Below, in pieces: positions 51,708 to 59,774 of a stretch of DNA of 64,000 bases. Location: contig JBLZWL010000096.1 of assembly GCA_049194865.1 (NCBI GenBank), positions 62,001 to 126,000 of the forward strand, in the 5' to 3' direction. The position numbers and the translations under genes are program-made. How positions within the stretch are numbered: the first letter of the stretch is position 1; the number at the start of each line of letters is the position of its first letter. Source of the stretch: Myxococcus terminator_A. GTDB lineage: Bacteria > Myxococcota > Myxococcia > Myxococcales > Myxococcaceae. Under the pieces are notes generated by a model. That model saw nothing but the letters and a program-made list of their open reading frames with translations. It searched no databases and was not told the DNA's origin.

Positions 51708-53192
51708 ATGGTGGACTTTTTGAAGGGCGCGACGAACCTGCTGGCCAGCCCCGAGGGCACGGCGGTGGAGGGTGCGGGTGACACGCGGGGGCTGCCGCCC
51801 CTCATCTCCCATTCCATCAAGACGGTGGAGGGCGTGGCGACGGGCAACGTGTTGCTGGCGGCGAGCGGTGTGGCGGGCGTCGCGGAAGATTTGAAGAAGA
51901 ACCCGCCCGCGAAGACGGAGTACGCGGCGTCGAGCGGCGCTGGGGTGAAGACGGAGGGCTACGCGCCCATCCTTCCCACCGGCACCAGCGCGCTGGACCC
52001 GAAGATGCTGGACTACGAGGACGCGCTGAAGGTGCTGGAGGCGAACTTCGACCAGCTCGACCTCGCGGATGGGAAGAAGTCGGGCTCGCTGTCGAAGGAC
52101 GAGCTGCGGCGCGCGGCCCATGACACGAGCCTGTCTCCGCAATTGCGAAGCGCGGCCCGCTTCCTGACGGAGAACGCGGCGCTGTTCGAGAGGGTGGATT
52201 CGAGCGGGCTGCTCGCTCGGTTCATGCCGGCGGTGGGGAAGCTGTACAACGACGACCGCATCAAGCTGCCGGGAGTGCGCTCCGAGCTGAAGCGCGTGGG
52301 CGAGGAGTTCGCTCGCTACGGGCGGCCGGAGCGCCCTCGGACGCCGAAGCCCGAGCCCGAGACGTGTCCTCCCTCGACGGGGACGCCGGGCACGCGTCCT
52401 CCTTCGACGGGAGGTCCGTCGCCGGGCACTCCTTCACCGGGCACGCGTCCTCCCACGCCGGGCACCCCTTCGCCGGGCACGGGGTCGACGCCGGGCACGG
52501 GGGGCGGGCAGGGCCCCGTGGGGGGTGGTGGCAAGCCGCCCACGTCGAAGGACCCGGACTTTCGCGAGTACCTCGAGGCGGTGGCGGTGCTGCGCGACAA
52601 CTGGGGCACGTTCGACACGGCGGCGGGGACGAAGGATGACCGCGTCACGCGCGAGGACATGGCGGCGCTGTTGTTGAGCCCCGCGGCGTCATCGACGTTG
52701 AAGAAGGCCGCGCAGTTCTTCAAGGACAACCCGCTGTACTTCGACCGGCTGGAGATGGCGGCGGGCATCGACGGCCGCGACGGCATCATCGGGTGGCTGG
52801 ACGTGAAGGCGGAGCTGGAGCTGTCGGGGGGCGCGAAGCCGGGCACGTCGCCGACGAAGGTCTCGAGCGCGCGGAGCATCCTCGACAACCCGAACATGAG
52901 CATCGAGGACAAGGTGCAGGCCATCCTCGGCGCCATCTCCACGGAGACGGACGCGGAGATTCTGCAGGTCATGGACAGCATGGCGAGCGCGGGGGAGGAC
53001 CGCGCGGTGCTGGGCACGTCGGACGCGGACAAGAAGAAGGCGGCGACGCTCGACGGGAACATGCGCGAGCTGGAGCTGCGGCTTCAGCGACTGCTGGAGA
53101 AGCGCAAGTCCATGTTCGACCTGATGAGCAACATGTCAGCGAAGTTCAACGAGATGGCGAAGACCGCCATCTCCAACCTGCGAGGCGCCTGA
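51708..53192 (+). CDS. HrpF/NolX-like (type III translocon-type) protein with two EF-hand-like helical modules
   Basis: Protein of 494 residues with no signal peptide; GGAGGG just before ATG 51708 sets the start. Two related ~95-residue modules are visible. Module 1 (~101-200) has LEANFDQLDLADGKKSGSLSK and LRSAARFLTENAALFERVD. Module 2 (~288-375) has LRDNWGTFDTAAGTKDDRVT, LKKAAQFFKDNPLYFDRLE and DGRDGIIGWLDVKAEL. This 'NFDTLD...DG.I..DDL...L..AAQFLLDN..LF..LD' pattern is that of HrpF/NolX/HrpK proteins of plant-pathogen and rhizobial type III systems. A Pro/Gly/Thr-rich linker (206-282) joins the modules. The last ~100 residues are amphipathic helix. An LcrH-type chaperone gene follows 7 bases later. 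No secretion apparatus is seen in the window. Confidence 0.6.
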   Translation: MVDFLKGATNLLASPEGTAVEGAGDTRGLPPLISHSIKTVEGVATGNVLLAASGVAGVAEDLKKNPPAKTEYAASSGAGVKTEGYAPILPTGTSALDPKMLDYEDALKVLEANFDQLDLADGKKSGSLSKDELRRAAHDTSLSPQLRSAARFLTENAALFERVDSSGLLARFMPAVGKLYNDDRIKLPGVRSELKRVGEEFARYGRPERPRTPKPEPETCPPSTGTPGTRPPSTGGPSPGTPSPGTRPPTPGTPSPGTGSTPGTGGGQGPVGGGGKPPTSKDPDFREYLEAVAVLRDNWGTFDTAAGTKDDRVTREDMAALLLSPAASSTLKKAAQFFKDNPLYFDRLEMAAGIDGRDGIIGWLDVKAELELSGGAKPGTSPTKVSSARSILDNPNMSIEDKVQAILGAISTETDAEILQVMDSMASAGEDRAVLGTSDADKKKAATLDGNMRELELRLQRLLEKRKSMFDLMSNMSAKFNEMAKTAISNLRGA

Positions 53193-53199
53193 GGGGTCC

Positions 53200-53724
53200 A
53201 TGGGACGCGTCATCAAACACGAGGGGGCGGAGGCGATGCGGATGGAGAGTGGAGCGGTGCAGCGGATGCGGTCCTTCGCGCGGGGGGAGGCGACGTGGGC
53301 GGAGGTGGAGGGGATGACCTTCGAGGAGGCGAAGGCGATTGCGCAGGTGGGGTGTGACCTGGCGGCGGCGGGGCGGCTGGAGGAGGCGCGCATCCTCTTC
53401 GAGGGCCTGGTGGTGGGCAACCCGAGGGACGCGGGGGCTCACGCGGCGCTGGGCACCGTGTACCAGAAGCTCGGGAGGCTGGAGGAGGCCATCGCGGAGT
53501 ACAGCGCGGCGCTGGCGAGGGATGCGGGGCATCCGGTGGCGCTGGCGAATCGGGGGGAGCTGTACCTGCGCAAGGGGGAGCGGCGGGGCTTCACGGACTT
53601 GTCCAACGCGGTGGAGGTGGACCCGCACGGCGAGACGGCGGCGGGGCGGAGGGCGAGGGCGCTGGTGAAGTCCATCACCCTGGCGGCGGTGGAGAAGCTG
53701 AAGCAGGACGCCCAGCAGCCGTAG
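53200..53724 (+). CDS. TPR protein resembling LcrH/SycD class II type III chaperones
   Basis: Cytosolic protein of 174 residues with about three tetratricopeptide repeats. It matches the LcrH/SycD layout: a short N-terminal FARGEATWAEVEGMTFEEAK (compare the typical 'G.T...L.G.S...LEAIY'), then IAQVGCDLAAAGRLEEARILFEGLVVGNPRDAGAHAALGTVYQKLGRLEEAIAEYSAALARDAGHPVALANRGELYLRKG. In type III systems these chaperones bind translocators in the cytosol. The gene starts 7 bases after the HrpF/NolX-like gene. A later ATG at 53236 has an equally good ribosome site. A strong terminator follows, so the pair forms a two-gene operon. Confidence 0.65.
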   Translation: MGRVIKHEGAEAMRMESGAVQRMRSFARGEATWAEVEGMTFEEAKAIAQVGCDLAAAGRLEEARILFEGLVVGNPRDAGAHAALGTVYQKLGRLEEAIAEYSAALARDAGHPVALANRGELYLRKGERRGFTDLSNAVEVDPHGETAAGRRARALVKSITLAAVEKLKQDAQQP

Positions 53725-53785
53725 CTGGACGAAGGGGGTGGGGGGAAGTGCCGCCGGCGCTCGGGGGAGTGGCCTGGTGGCGGCT

Positions 53786-53852
53786 GTCGGCGGGTGGGCT
53801 CGGGTGGAGAGGGAACGGGAAATGGGGGAGCCCACCTGCCGGCCGCTTTTTT
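53786..53852 (+). terminator. Rho-independent terminator after the translocator/chaperone pair
   Basis: Long stem of GGCGGGTGGGCT (53789-53800) with AGCCCACCTGCC (53829-53840), 12 bp with one G-U pair, extended by up to three outer pairs. The loop is 28 bases. A T6 run follows (53847-53852). It lies between the convergent TPR and M48 genes. Confidence 0.7.
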
Positions 53853-53856
53853 CACG

Positions 53857-55050
53857 TCACGGTGGAGGCAGGTCGGCCAGCCGCTCGCCAATGGGGGGAT
53901 GGCTCTGGCCCTTGAGGACAATCCAGCGGGGGGGCTGGGGGTCCATCTTGTTGACGCGGGCGGCCTTCACCAGCATGCGGCGGAATGCGTCGACGTCGTG
54001 GGTGAGGCGCAGCGCATAGCGGTCCGCTTCGCGCTCGCGCTCTCGGGAGAAGGCCCCGGCGATGGGGCCGCCGACGAACAGGACGCCGGACAGCAGGACG
54101 GAGAGCAGGGGGAGGGTGCGGATGTCCGCGAAGCGCGTGGTGCCGAACCAGCCGCGCGCGGCGGCCACGCGCAGCAGTCGGTCGATGGCGAAGAGGAGTG
54201 CCACCAGCGCCACCGAGGAGGCGATGCGGCCGGGCCACTTCGGCTCGTGCACATGACCGGCCTCGTGGGCCACGGCGGCGAGCAGCTCGTCCTCGGTGAG
54301 TTCCTTCAGGATGACGTCGTTGAGGACGATGGTGCGCGTGGGGCCCTGGCCCGCGAAGTACGCCTGGAGCCGGCGCGAGGCGACGGAGGTCTTCTCCACC
54401 AGCACGTCGGAGAAGGCGATGTCCGCCTGGGCCATCAGCTCCGTCACCCGCGTGCGCAGGGGCCCCTGGGGGAGGGGCTGCTGCTCGAAGTAGAGCCGGC
54501 CCCGGAAGGGGTCCAACGCGGAGGAGACGAGCAGGAGGAGGGCGACGGGCACGCCCAGCACCCACCACCAGCGACGCGTGCGACGGGCCAGCCCGTACAT
54601 GCCGATGACGAGCGCGGCGACAGCGATTGCGCCCATCAGGGTTCCCTTGAGCAGGTCCCAGGCGAAGGCGGTCGGGGTGTAGTTGGACATGCCGTACTGG
54701 TGTTCCCGCGTGTACGCGAACCAGATGTCCACGGGCGCGTAGACGAGCTTCACGAACAGGTCCGTCATCAACGCGAAGATGACGGCCGCGCCCCAGCCCG
54801 ACTCACCCCACAGCCGGTCCATGGCATTGAAGAAGACGCGGCTGACAGGCGCGGTGCGCAGGAAGCCCAGCCGGCGCTCCAGGCCCGCGGCGGTGGCCGT
54901 GGCCGTGCGGAAGAAGGGGCGGACGAGCACGCCCAGCAGCAGCGACAGCACGGCCAGCAGTGCGAAGGGGGCCACCGCGGCCCGGATGTAATAGGGCAGG
55001 TGGTAGGCGTGAATCTCCGCCAGTTGCTCGGGCGTGAAGATGGGCTCCAT
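53857..55050 (-). CDS. M48 family metalloprotease, Ste24/CAAX prenyl protease-like
   Basis: Integral membrane zinc protease of 397 residues. The N-terminal half has about five hydrophobic segments and the Ste24 blocks EHQYGMSNYTPTAFAWDLLKG and DPFRGRLYFEQQPLP. The zinc site HEAGHVHEPKW sits in LLAAVAHEAGHVHE, and the third ligand region is EREREADRYAL. All catalytic residues are present. Bacterial Ste24-like proteins are thought to take part in membrane protein quality control, because prenylated CAAX substrates are not expected. The stop is 5 bases beyond the terminator of the convergent operon. The TPR lipoprotein gene lies 61 bases upstream on the same strand. Confidence 0.92.
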   Translation of the reverse strand: MEPIFTPEQLAEIHAYHLPYYIRAAVAPFALLAVLSLLLGVLVRPFFRTATATAAGLERRLGFLRTAPVSRVFFNAMDRLWGESGWGAAVIFALMTDLFVKLVYAPVDIWFAYTREHQYGMSNYTPTAFAWDLLKGTLMGAIAVAALVIGMYGLARRTRRWWWVLGVPVALLLLVSSALDPFRGRLYFEQQPLPQGPLRTRVTELMAQADIAFSDVLVEKTSVASRRLQAYFAGQGPTRTIVLNDVILKELTEDELLAAVAHEAGHVHEPKWPGRIASSVALVALLFAIDRLLRVAAARGWFGTTRFADIRTLPLLSVLLSGVLFVGGPIAGAFSREREREADRYALRLTHDVDAFRRMLVKAARVNKMDPQPPRWIVLKGQSHPPIGERLADLPPP

Positions 55051-55111
55051 GGGCGGGCCCCAGGCTACGCCGCGCGGCCCCTGGCTGCCCAGTCAGGGGG
55101 GCTCCCCCGCT

Positions 55112-56275
55112 TTACGTATGGGGCTCCTGCTCGGAGGCGGGCGGGGAGGGAACGGGCTCGCCCTCCGCGTCCGCCAGCAGCAGCGCCTTCACCTTGGCGA
55201 GGCTCTCACGCGTGCGGTCCACGAAGGCGCTCTGCGAGCCGATGCGCTCGGCCGTCTCCAGGGTGCGCTCGTAGATGTTGATGGACTTGGTGAGCAGCAC
55301 GCGAATCTTCTTCCGCAGCTCCTGGCGGTAGACGATGGACTCCTCGGCGTTGAGCTCCGAGGGCGCCGGGGAGCTGACCATCTGCGCGTAGAGGTCCTCG
55401 TACAGCGCGCCAATCTGCGCGCCCGCGGCGGTGGCCCAGTAGCCGTTGCCCACGCGGATGGAGCGCAGGTAGTGGCCCTGCGCGGACAGGAGCAGCTCCG
55501 CCTTGTAGTTGAGGTCCTCGGCGAGCTTGTCGGCGCCCTTCGCCGGGTCCAGCTTCACGTTCTCGTAGTGCAGCCGGTACAGCTCGCCCACGAAGAAGTG
55601 AGCCTGCGCGGGGAAGTAGTCGTCCACCTCGTCCTTGTCGGCCAGGGCCTCGTAGGAGGTGATGGCCTTGCGCAGCGTCGCCTCCGCGGCGTCGGTGCGG
55701 CCCGCCTCCAGCTCGCAGACGCCCTGCTGCACCCGGGCTTCGATGCGGCGGTTGGCGGGGAGGTCCGCGCGCGCGGCGATGGTGGTCAGCACCGCGAGGG
55801 CCTCGTCGTAGCGCTCCAGGTGGTACTGCGTCTCCGCCACGCGGAAGGAGGCGTCGAGCGCGTCACCCTGGCCCCTGGCCGGGTCCGCCAGCTCGGAGAA
55901 GCGGTGCCACGCCTCCTCCCACTCCTTGAGGCGCTGGTGCGCGAGGCCCGCGTTGTAGAGGGCCGCGCGACGGTGCTGGCTGTTGGGGTGGAAGTCCACC
56001 AGCCGGCCGAAGTAGCGCGCCGCCTGCTTGAAGTCGTTGGCCGCGAAGGCCGACGTCGCCCCGGCGAACAGCTCCTCGTCGTTGAGCTTGTCCAGCTCCA
56101 GGTCCGCCGTCACCGTCACGGCGTCGAACTGGAGCTCCTGCTTCACGGGGCCCGTTTCGGAAACCTCCGGTCGCGCGGCGCTGCCCGTCGTCCGACATCC
56201 GGTGACGCCCAGCCCCAGGGCGACCACCCACCACCACCGGCTGACCGACATGTACGTTCGCTCGCTTCCCGTCAC
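55112..56275 (-). CDS. TPR-repeat lipoprotein
   Basis: Predicted lipoprotein of 387 residues. The signal peptide ends LGLGVTGCRTT. GTG 56275 has GGAGG 8 bases upstream and is preferred; ATG 56251 (residue 9) would also give a full signal. Several tetratricopeptide-like repeats are visible between ~65 and 240 (DFKQAARYFGRLVDFHPNS, EWEEAWHRFSELADP, RYDEALAVLTTIA, RTDAAEATLRKAITSYEAL). A helical C-terminal half and an acidic Pro-rich tail follow. The layout recalls periplasmic scaffold proteins of gliding or outer-membrane assembly systems, but no specific partner is encoded nearby. Confidence 0.8.
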   Translation of the reverse strand: MTGSERTYMSVSRWWWVVALGLGVTGCRTTGSAARPEVSETGPVKQELQFDAVTVTADLELDKLNDEELFAGATSAFAANDFKQAARYFGRLVDFHPNSQHRRAALYNAGLAHQRLKEWEEAWHRFSELADPARGQGDALDASFRVAETQYHLERYDEALAVLTTIAARADLPANRRIEARVQQGVCELEAGRTDAAEATLRKAITSYEALADKDEVDDYFPAQAHFFVGELYRLHYENVKLDPAKGADKLAEDLNYKAELLLSAQGHYLRSIRVGNGYWATAAGAQIGALYEDLYAQMVSSPAPSELNAEESIVYRQELRKKIRVLLTKSINIYERTLETAERIGSQSAFVDRTRESLAKVKALLLADAEGEPVPSPPASEQEPHT

Positions 56276-56384
56276 GGAATGCGCCTCCTGGCCCTACCGC
56301 CTCAGGACAACGCCCCGTCCCTTGGAGTTCCCACCGCGTGAGGTGGGCGCGCCCAGTTTAATGCGTCCCCCCGTTCCGCGCCGC

Positions 56385-56420
56385 CCCGGCCGGTCGCCCT
56401 TCGGGCGGGCCCTGGCCGGG
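56385..56420 (-). terminator. Candidate nested hairpin after the ArsA-like pair
   Basis: Outer stem CCCGGCC (56385-56391)/GGCCGGG (56414-56420) enclosing an inner CGCCC-TTC-GGGCG hairpin, about 17 bases after the end of the ArsA-like gene on the reverse strand. There is no T tract. Confidence 0.3.
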
Positions 56421-56436
56421 TGCCCGGTGTGGGGGC

Positions 56437-57549
56437 TCAGAAGCTGTCGTCGCCGAGCAGGAAGCGGCCCGTCTGCCAGAGGCTGGTGATGTCGTGCACG
56501 TCCAGTCCGAAGCGGGGCACCTGAATCAGGGGGATGCCCGGGCAGGCAGCCTGGAGCTGGGCGATGCCGCGTCCGTCCTGCTCGGCGAGCACCTGCAGCT
56601 CGCGCAGCGTCTCCTCCACCTTGGCGCGGCGGGTGGGAGTCAGCGTGGCCGCGTCCTGCCACATGGCCTCGGTGGGCAGCGGGTGGACGCGGTTCACCAC
56701 CAGCGCCACCACCTCCATGCGGTGCTGCTTCAACAGGGTGCTGAAGTGGATGGCTTCATCCATGCGCTCGGGGTGCGGGCTCGTCACCAGCACGAAGCCC
56801 GTGGAGGCGTCCTCCAGCAAGGCCCGCACGCCGCGCGCCCGCTCGCGGAAGCCCTCGTTCATGCCGGACAGCGAGAGCATGAAGCTGGACAGCTCCTGGA
56901 GCATCTCCGTGCCGGTGAACTTGGACAGCGCGCGCAGCACGTAGCCGCTGCGGTTGAACAGCGACAGGCCGAACTTGCCAGCCTTCAGCGCGGGGGCCAG
57001 CAGCCACTTCGCCGCCTCGTTGTCCAGGAAGTCCAGGACGCGGTTGGGCGCGTCGAGGAAGTCCAGGGCGTGCGCGGTGGGCGGCGTGTCCAGCACGACG
57101 AGCTCGTACTCGCCCTTGCGGCGCAGCTCCCACACCTTCTCCATGGCGATGTATTCCTGGCTGCCGGCCAGGGCGGTGGAGAGCGACTGGTAGAAGCGGT
57201 TGGCGAGGATGCGCTCGCGCTGCTCGGGCGGAGCGACGCGGGTGATGAGGTCATCCCACGTCTGCTTCATGTCCAGCATCATCGCGTGGAGCGACGCGCG
57301 GGCCGTCACGCCCAGCGGCTCCAGCGCGGAAGCCGGCACCTGCGTCTCCGCGTTGCCCAGCGCGGACAGGCCCAGCGAGTTGGCCAGGCGCTTCGCCGGG
57401 TCGATGGTGCACACCAGGCTGGCGCGGCCATCCACCGCCGCGCGCAGGGCCAGGGTGGCCGCCACCGTCGTCTTTCCGACACCGCCGGAGCCGACGCAGA
57501 TGAGGACGCGCTTCTTGGCGAGCGCGGGACCCAGAGCCGTCGTGCTCAC
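56437..57549 (-). CDS. ArsA/GET3-family ATPase 1
   Basis: Cytosolic P-loop ATPase of 370 residues. Its motifs are the deviant Walker A GSGGVGKTT (22-30), switch-I-like TIDPAKRLANSLGL, and switch II VLDTPPTAHALDFLDAP. The arsenite-binding Cys of ArsA are not evident. It starts at GTG 57549, which overlaps the stop of the upstream ArsA-like gene by 4 bases (GTGA), so the two are coupled and may form a heterodimer. GET3 handles tail-anchored membrane proteins in eukaryotes; the bacterial pairs are of unknown function. Confidence 0.85.
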   Translation of the reverse strand: MSTTALGPALAKKRVLICVGSGGVGKTTVAATLALRAAVDGRASLVCTIDPAKRLANSLGLSALGNAETQVPASALEPLGVTARASLHAMMLDMKQTWDDLITRVAPPEQRERILANRFYQSLSTALAGSQEYIAMEKVWELRRKGEYELVVLDTPPTAHALDFLDAPNRVLDFLDNEAAKWLLAPALKAGKFGLSLFNRSGYVLRALSKFTGTEMLQELSSFMLSLSGMNEGFRERARGVRALLEDASTGFVLVTSPHPERMDEAIHFSTLLKQHRMEVVALVVNRVHPLPTEAMWQDAATLTPTRRAKVEETLRELQVLAEQDGRGIAQLQAACPGIPLIQVPRFGLDVHDITSLWQTGRFLLGDDSF

Positions 57550-58460
57550 TTCTCCCCCATCACCAGTGCTTCGAGGTGGCCCATGACCTGTTCAATCGCG
57601 TCCCGCCCGAAGGACGGGAGGTACAGCCGGGGGACGTTGAACACCGGCGCGTGAAGGTTGCGCTCCAGCTTGGTGCCCGCGAGCACCGTCAGCGCGGCGC
57701 GGTCGTGGTTCGCCTTCGCCACGTCGTGCAGCTCCGGATGGCCCGCCAGCGCCTCCAGGTCCGCCTCCGTGAAGCGCTCCGGGATGGCCTGGTTGAGCAC
57801 CGCCGCGTGCGTGCGGATGTGGACCTTGTCCGTCAGCGCGGCGTGCAGCTCCAGCGCCTCGTTCACCGGCATCTCCTCCGGGAGCGCCACCAGCACCGCC
57901 GCCGTCACCGACGGGTCCACCAGCAAGTCCCGCATCTTCTGCGCCTCGCGGGACATGGGCCCCTGGGGCACCGTCTGCACCAGCACCTGCGGCACGCTGA
58001 GGAAGGAGATGGCGTGGCCGGTGGCCGGCGCATCCAGGACGATGGTGTCGAAGCGCCACCTGCCGTCCGGCAGCTTCTCCTGCAGGTGGTACATGATCTT
58101 CCCCAGCAGGACGAGCTCCTGCAGGGACGGGATGAAGCGCAGGAAGTAGCGCACCAGCCGGTTCTCGAAGACCGTTTTGTAGAGGGCCTCGAAGCGCAGC
58201 ACCATGAGGCCGTACTCGCGCATGGCCTCCTGCGGGCGCACGTCCACCGCCCAGAGGTTCTCCTCCAGCAGCGTGACTTCGGGGCCGGCGGCGGGGTGCT
58301 CCAGGAAGCGGCTGATGCGCTCCTGCGTGTTCACCTCGCACACCAGCGTCCGACGCCCCGCGCGCGCCGAGCGCAGGGCGAGCGCCGCGGCAACCGTGCT
58401 CTTGCCCACGCCGCCCTTGCCGGAGACGACCCACAACCGCTTGTCCAGGAGCCCTGCCAT
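57546..58460 (-). CDS. ArsA/GET3-family ATPase 2
   Basis: Second P-loop ATPase of 304 residues; ATG 58460 gives the family N-terminus LLDKRLWVVSGKGGVGKSTVAAALALRSA. Switch I reads VNTQERISRFLEHPA, unlike the DPA seen in the partner. IVLDAPATGHAISFLSVPQVL is switch II. It is shorter than ATPase 1 and begins the two-gene unit. Its promoter should lie in the 165-base gap that it shares with the divergent phasin-like gene. Confidence 0.85.
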   Translation of the reverse strand: MAGLLDKRLWVVSGKGGVGKSTVAAALALRSARAGRRTLVCEVNTQERISRFLEHPAAGPEVTLLEENLWAVDVRPQEAMREYGLMVLRFEALYKTVFENRLVRYFLRFIPSLQELVLLGKIMYHLQEKLPDGRWRFDTIVLDAPATGHAISFLSVPQVLVQTVPQGPMSREAQKMRDLLVDPSVTAAVLVALPEEMPVNEALELHAALTDKVHIRTHAAVLNQAIPERFTEADLEALAGHPELHDVAKANHDRAALTVLAGTKLERNLHAPVFNVPRLYLPSFGRDAIEQVMGHLEALVMGEK

Positions 58461-58625
58461 AAGAGAGCGGCGAACCGTAGGAATCGTGTCTCCAGGAGTC
58501 AACGCGTTTGGCCAGGGGGTGTTGCCTGGCTTGACACGTCGCGTTGCCCCCTCGCAGAGTGCGGCGTCTTTTTCCCGACGTCCCGATGGCGGGGAGTGCC
58601 CGCGCGGGTGAAGCTCCTGGTTCCC

Positions 58626-58937
58626 ATGCTCAAGAACAACCCGGTGATGAAGAAGCTCGTCGAGACGGGCGAGGAGCGCGTCGGCAAGCTGGCGCAGCAG
58701 CTCCTGTCGAACGAGAAGTTCGTGTCGACGGTGCAGACGCTGGTGTCGCGCTCGCTGGCGGCGAAGGGCACGCTGGACAGCGCGCTGCGCTCGGCCCTGT
58801 CGGCGATGAACCTGCCGTCCACGGCGGACCTGGAGCAGCTGCGCGCGAAGGTGGACGACCTGGAGCGGCTGCTCGCGTCGGTGGAGAGCAAGGTGGACAC
58901 CCTGGTGGCGCAGAAGGCGCCGTCCTCGAAGAAGTAA
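58626..58937 (+). CDS. Small phasin-like coiled-coil protein
   Basis: Protein of 103 residues, all helical. The C-terminus STADLEQLRAKVDDLERLLASVESKVDTLVAQK has the heptad pattern typical of PhaF/PhaI phasins; the N-terminal half has no transmembrane segment. ATG 58626 is taken; GTG 58608 (VKLLVP) is possible. It is followed by an orphan ParA gene 33 bases later and, convergently, by PhaR, which supports a link to polyhydroxyalkanoate granules. No PHA synthase gene is present in this window. The phasin assignment is tentative. Confidence 0.6.
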   Translation: MLKNNPVMKKLVETGEERVGKLAQQLLSNEKFVSTVQTLVSRSLAAKGTLDSALRSALSAMNLPSTADLEQLRAKVDDLERLLASVESKVDTLVAQKAPSSKK

Positions 58938-58970
58938 GCACCCGGAAGCGAGCCGGGGAGTCCAAGGCCC

Positions 58971-59774
58971 ATGCGGCGCATCGCCTTCATCAACGAGAAG
59001 GGCGGCACCTGCAAGACGACGCTGGCGGTGAACACCGCCGCGTGGCTCGCGCGGGAGCGGGACTTGCGGGTGCTGCTGGTGGACCTGGACACCCAGGGAC
59101 ATGCCGGCAAGGCGCTCGGCCTGGACGTGCGCACGCTGCCTCGCAACGTCTTCCACCTGCTGACCGACGACGCCGTGCGCCTCCAGGACGTGGTGCACCC
59201 CTCGGCGGTGCCCGGCCTGGACGTGCTGCCCTCGTACAAGGAGATGGCGGACTTCCCCCTCGTCGTGGCGGGGGACGCGCGACGGGCCCACCGGTTGGCG
59301 GATCGCCTGGAGGCCGCGAGCGAGGCGGGTTACGACGCCGTCGTCTTCGATTCGCCGCCGTCCATGGGGCTCACCACGCGCAACATCCTCGTGGCGGCCA
59401 CGGAGGTGGTGGTGCCCGTGGCGCTGACGTACCTGGCGCTGGATGGCTGCGCGGAGGTGGCGGACACGGTGCGGCAGGTGGGCGAGGCGGAGGGCCGTCC
59501 CGGGCTGAGCGTCACCAAGGTGGTGCCCACGCTCTACCGGAAGACGGCCCTGGCCACGGCGATCCTGGACCGGCTTCGGGCGTACTTTCCCGACTCACTG
59601 GCCACCACGCCCCTGGGCTACGACGTCAAGGTGGACGAGGCGCAGAGCCACGGGAAGACCATCTTCGAGTATGCGCCCCGGAGCCGAGGCGCGCGGATGC
59701 TGGCGGCCATCGCGGCCGAAATCCACGGCGGGCCCGCTCCCCGGAAGCGGAAGCGGGCACCGCGAGCCGGCTAG
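58971..59774 (+). CDS. ParA family ATPase (orphan, no ParB nearby)
   Basis: Cytosolic partition-type ATPase of 267 residues. Deviant Walker A KGGTCKTT (residues 10-17), switch I DLDTQGHAGKALGL, and Walker B VVFDSPPSMGL. The C-terminal ~12 residues are basic (APRKRKRAPRAG) and could bind DNA. Chromosomal parA is normally next to parB, which is not here, so this is a cargo-type ParA. It is co-directional with the phasin-like gene 33 bases upstream, so granules are a possible cargo (inference). Its stop overlaps the convergent phaR stop by 4 bases. Confidence 0.9.
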   Translation: MRRIAFINEKGGTCKTTLAVNTAAWLARERDLRVLLVDLDTQGHAGKALGLDVRTLPRNVFHLLTDDAVRLQDVVHPSAVPGLDVLPSYKEMADFPLVVAGDARRAHRLADRLEAASEAGYDAVVFDSPPSMGLTTRNILVAATEVVVPVALTYLALDGCAEVADTVRQVGEAEGRPGLSVTKVVPTLYRKTALATAILDRLRAYFPDSLATTPLGYDVKVDEAQSHGKTIFEYAPRSRGARMLAAIAAEIHGGPAPRKRKRAPRAG

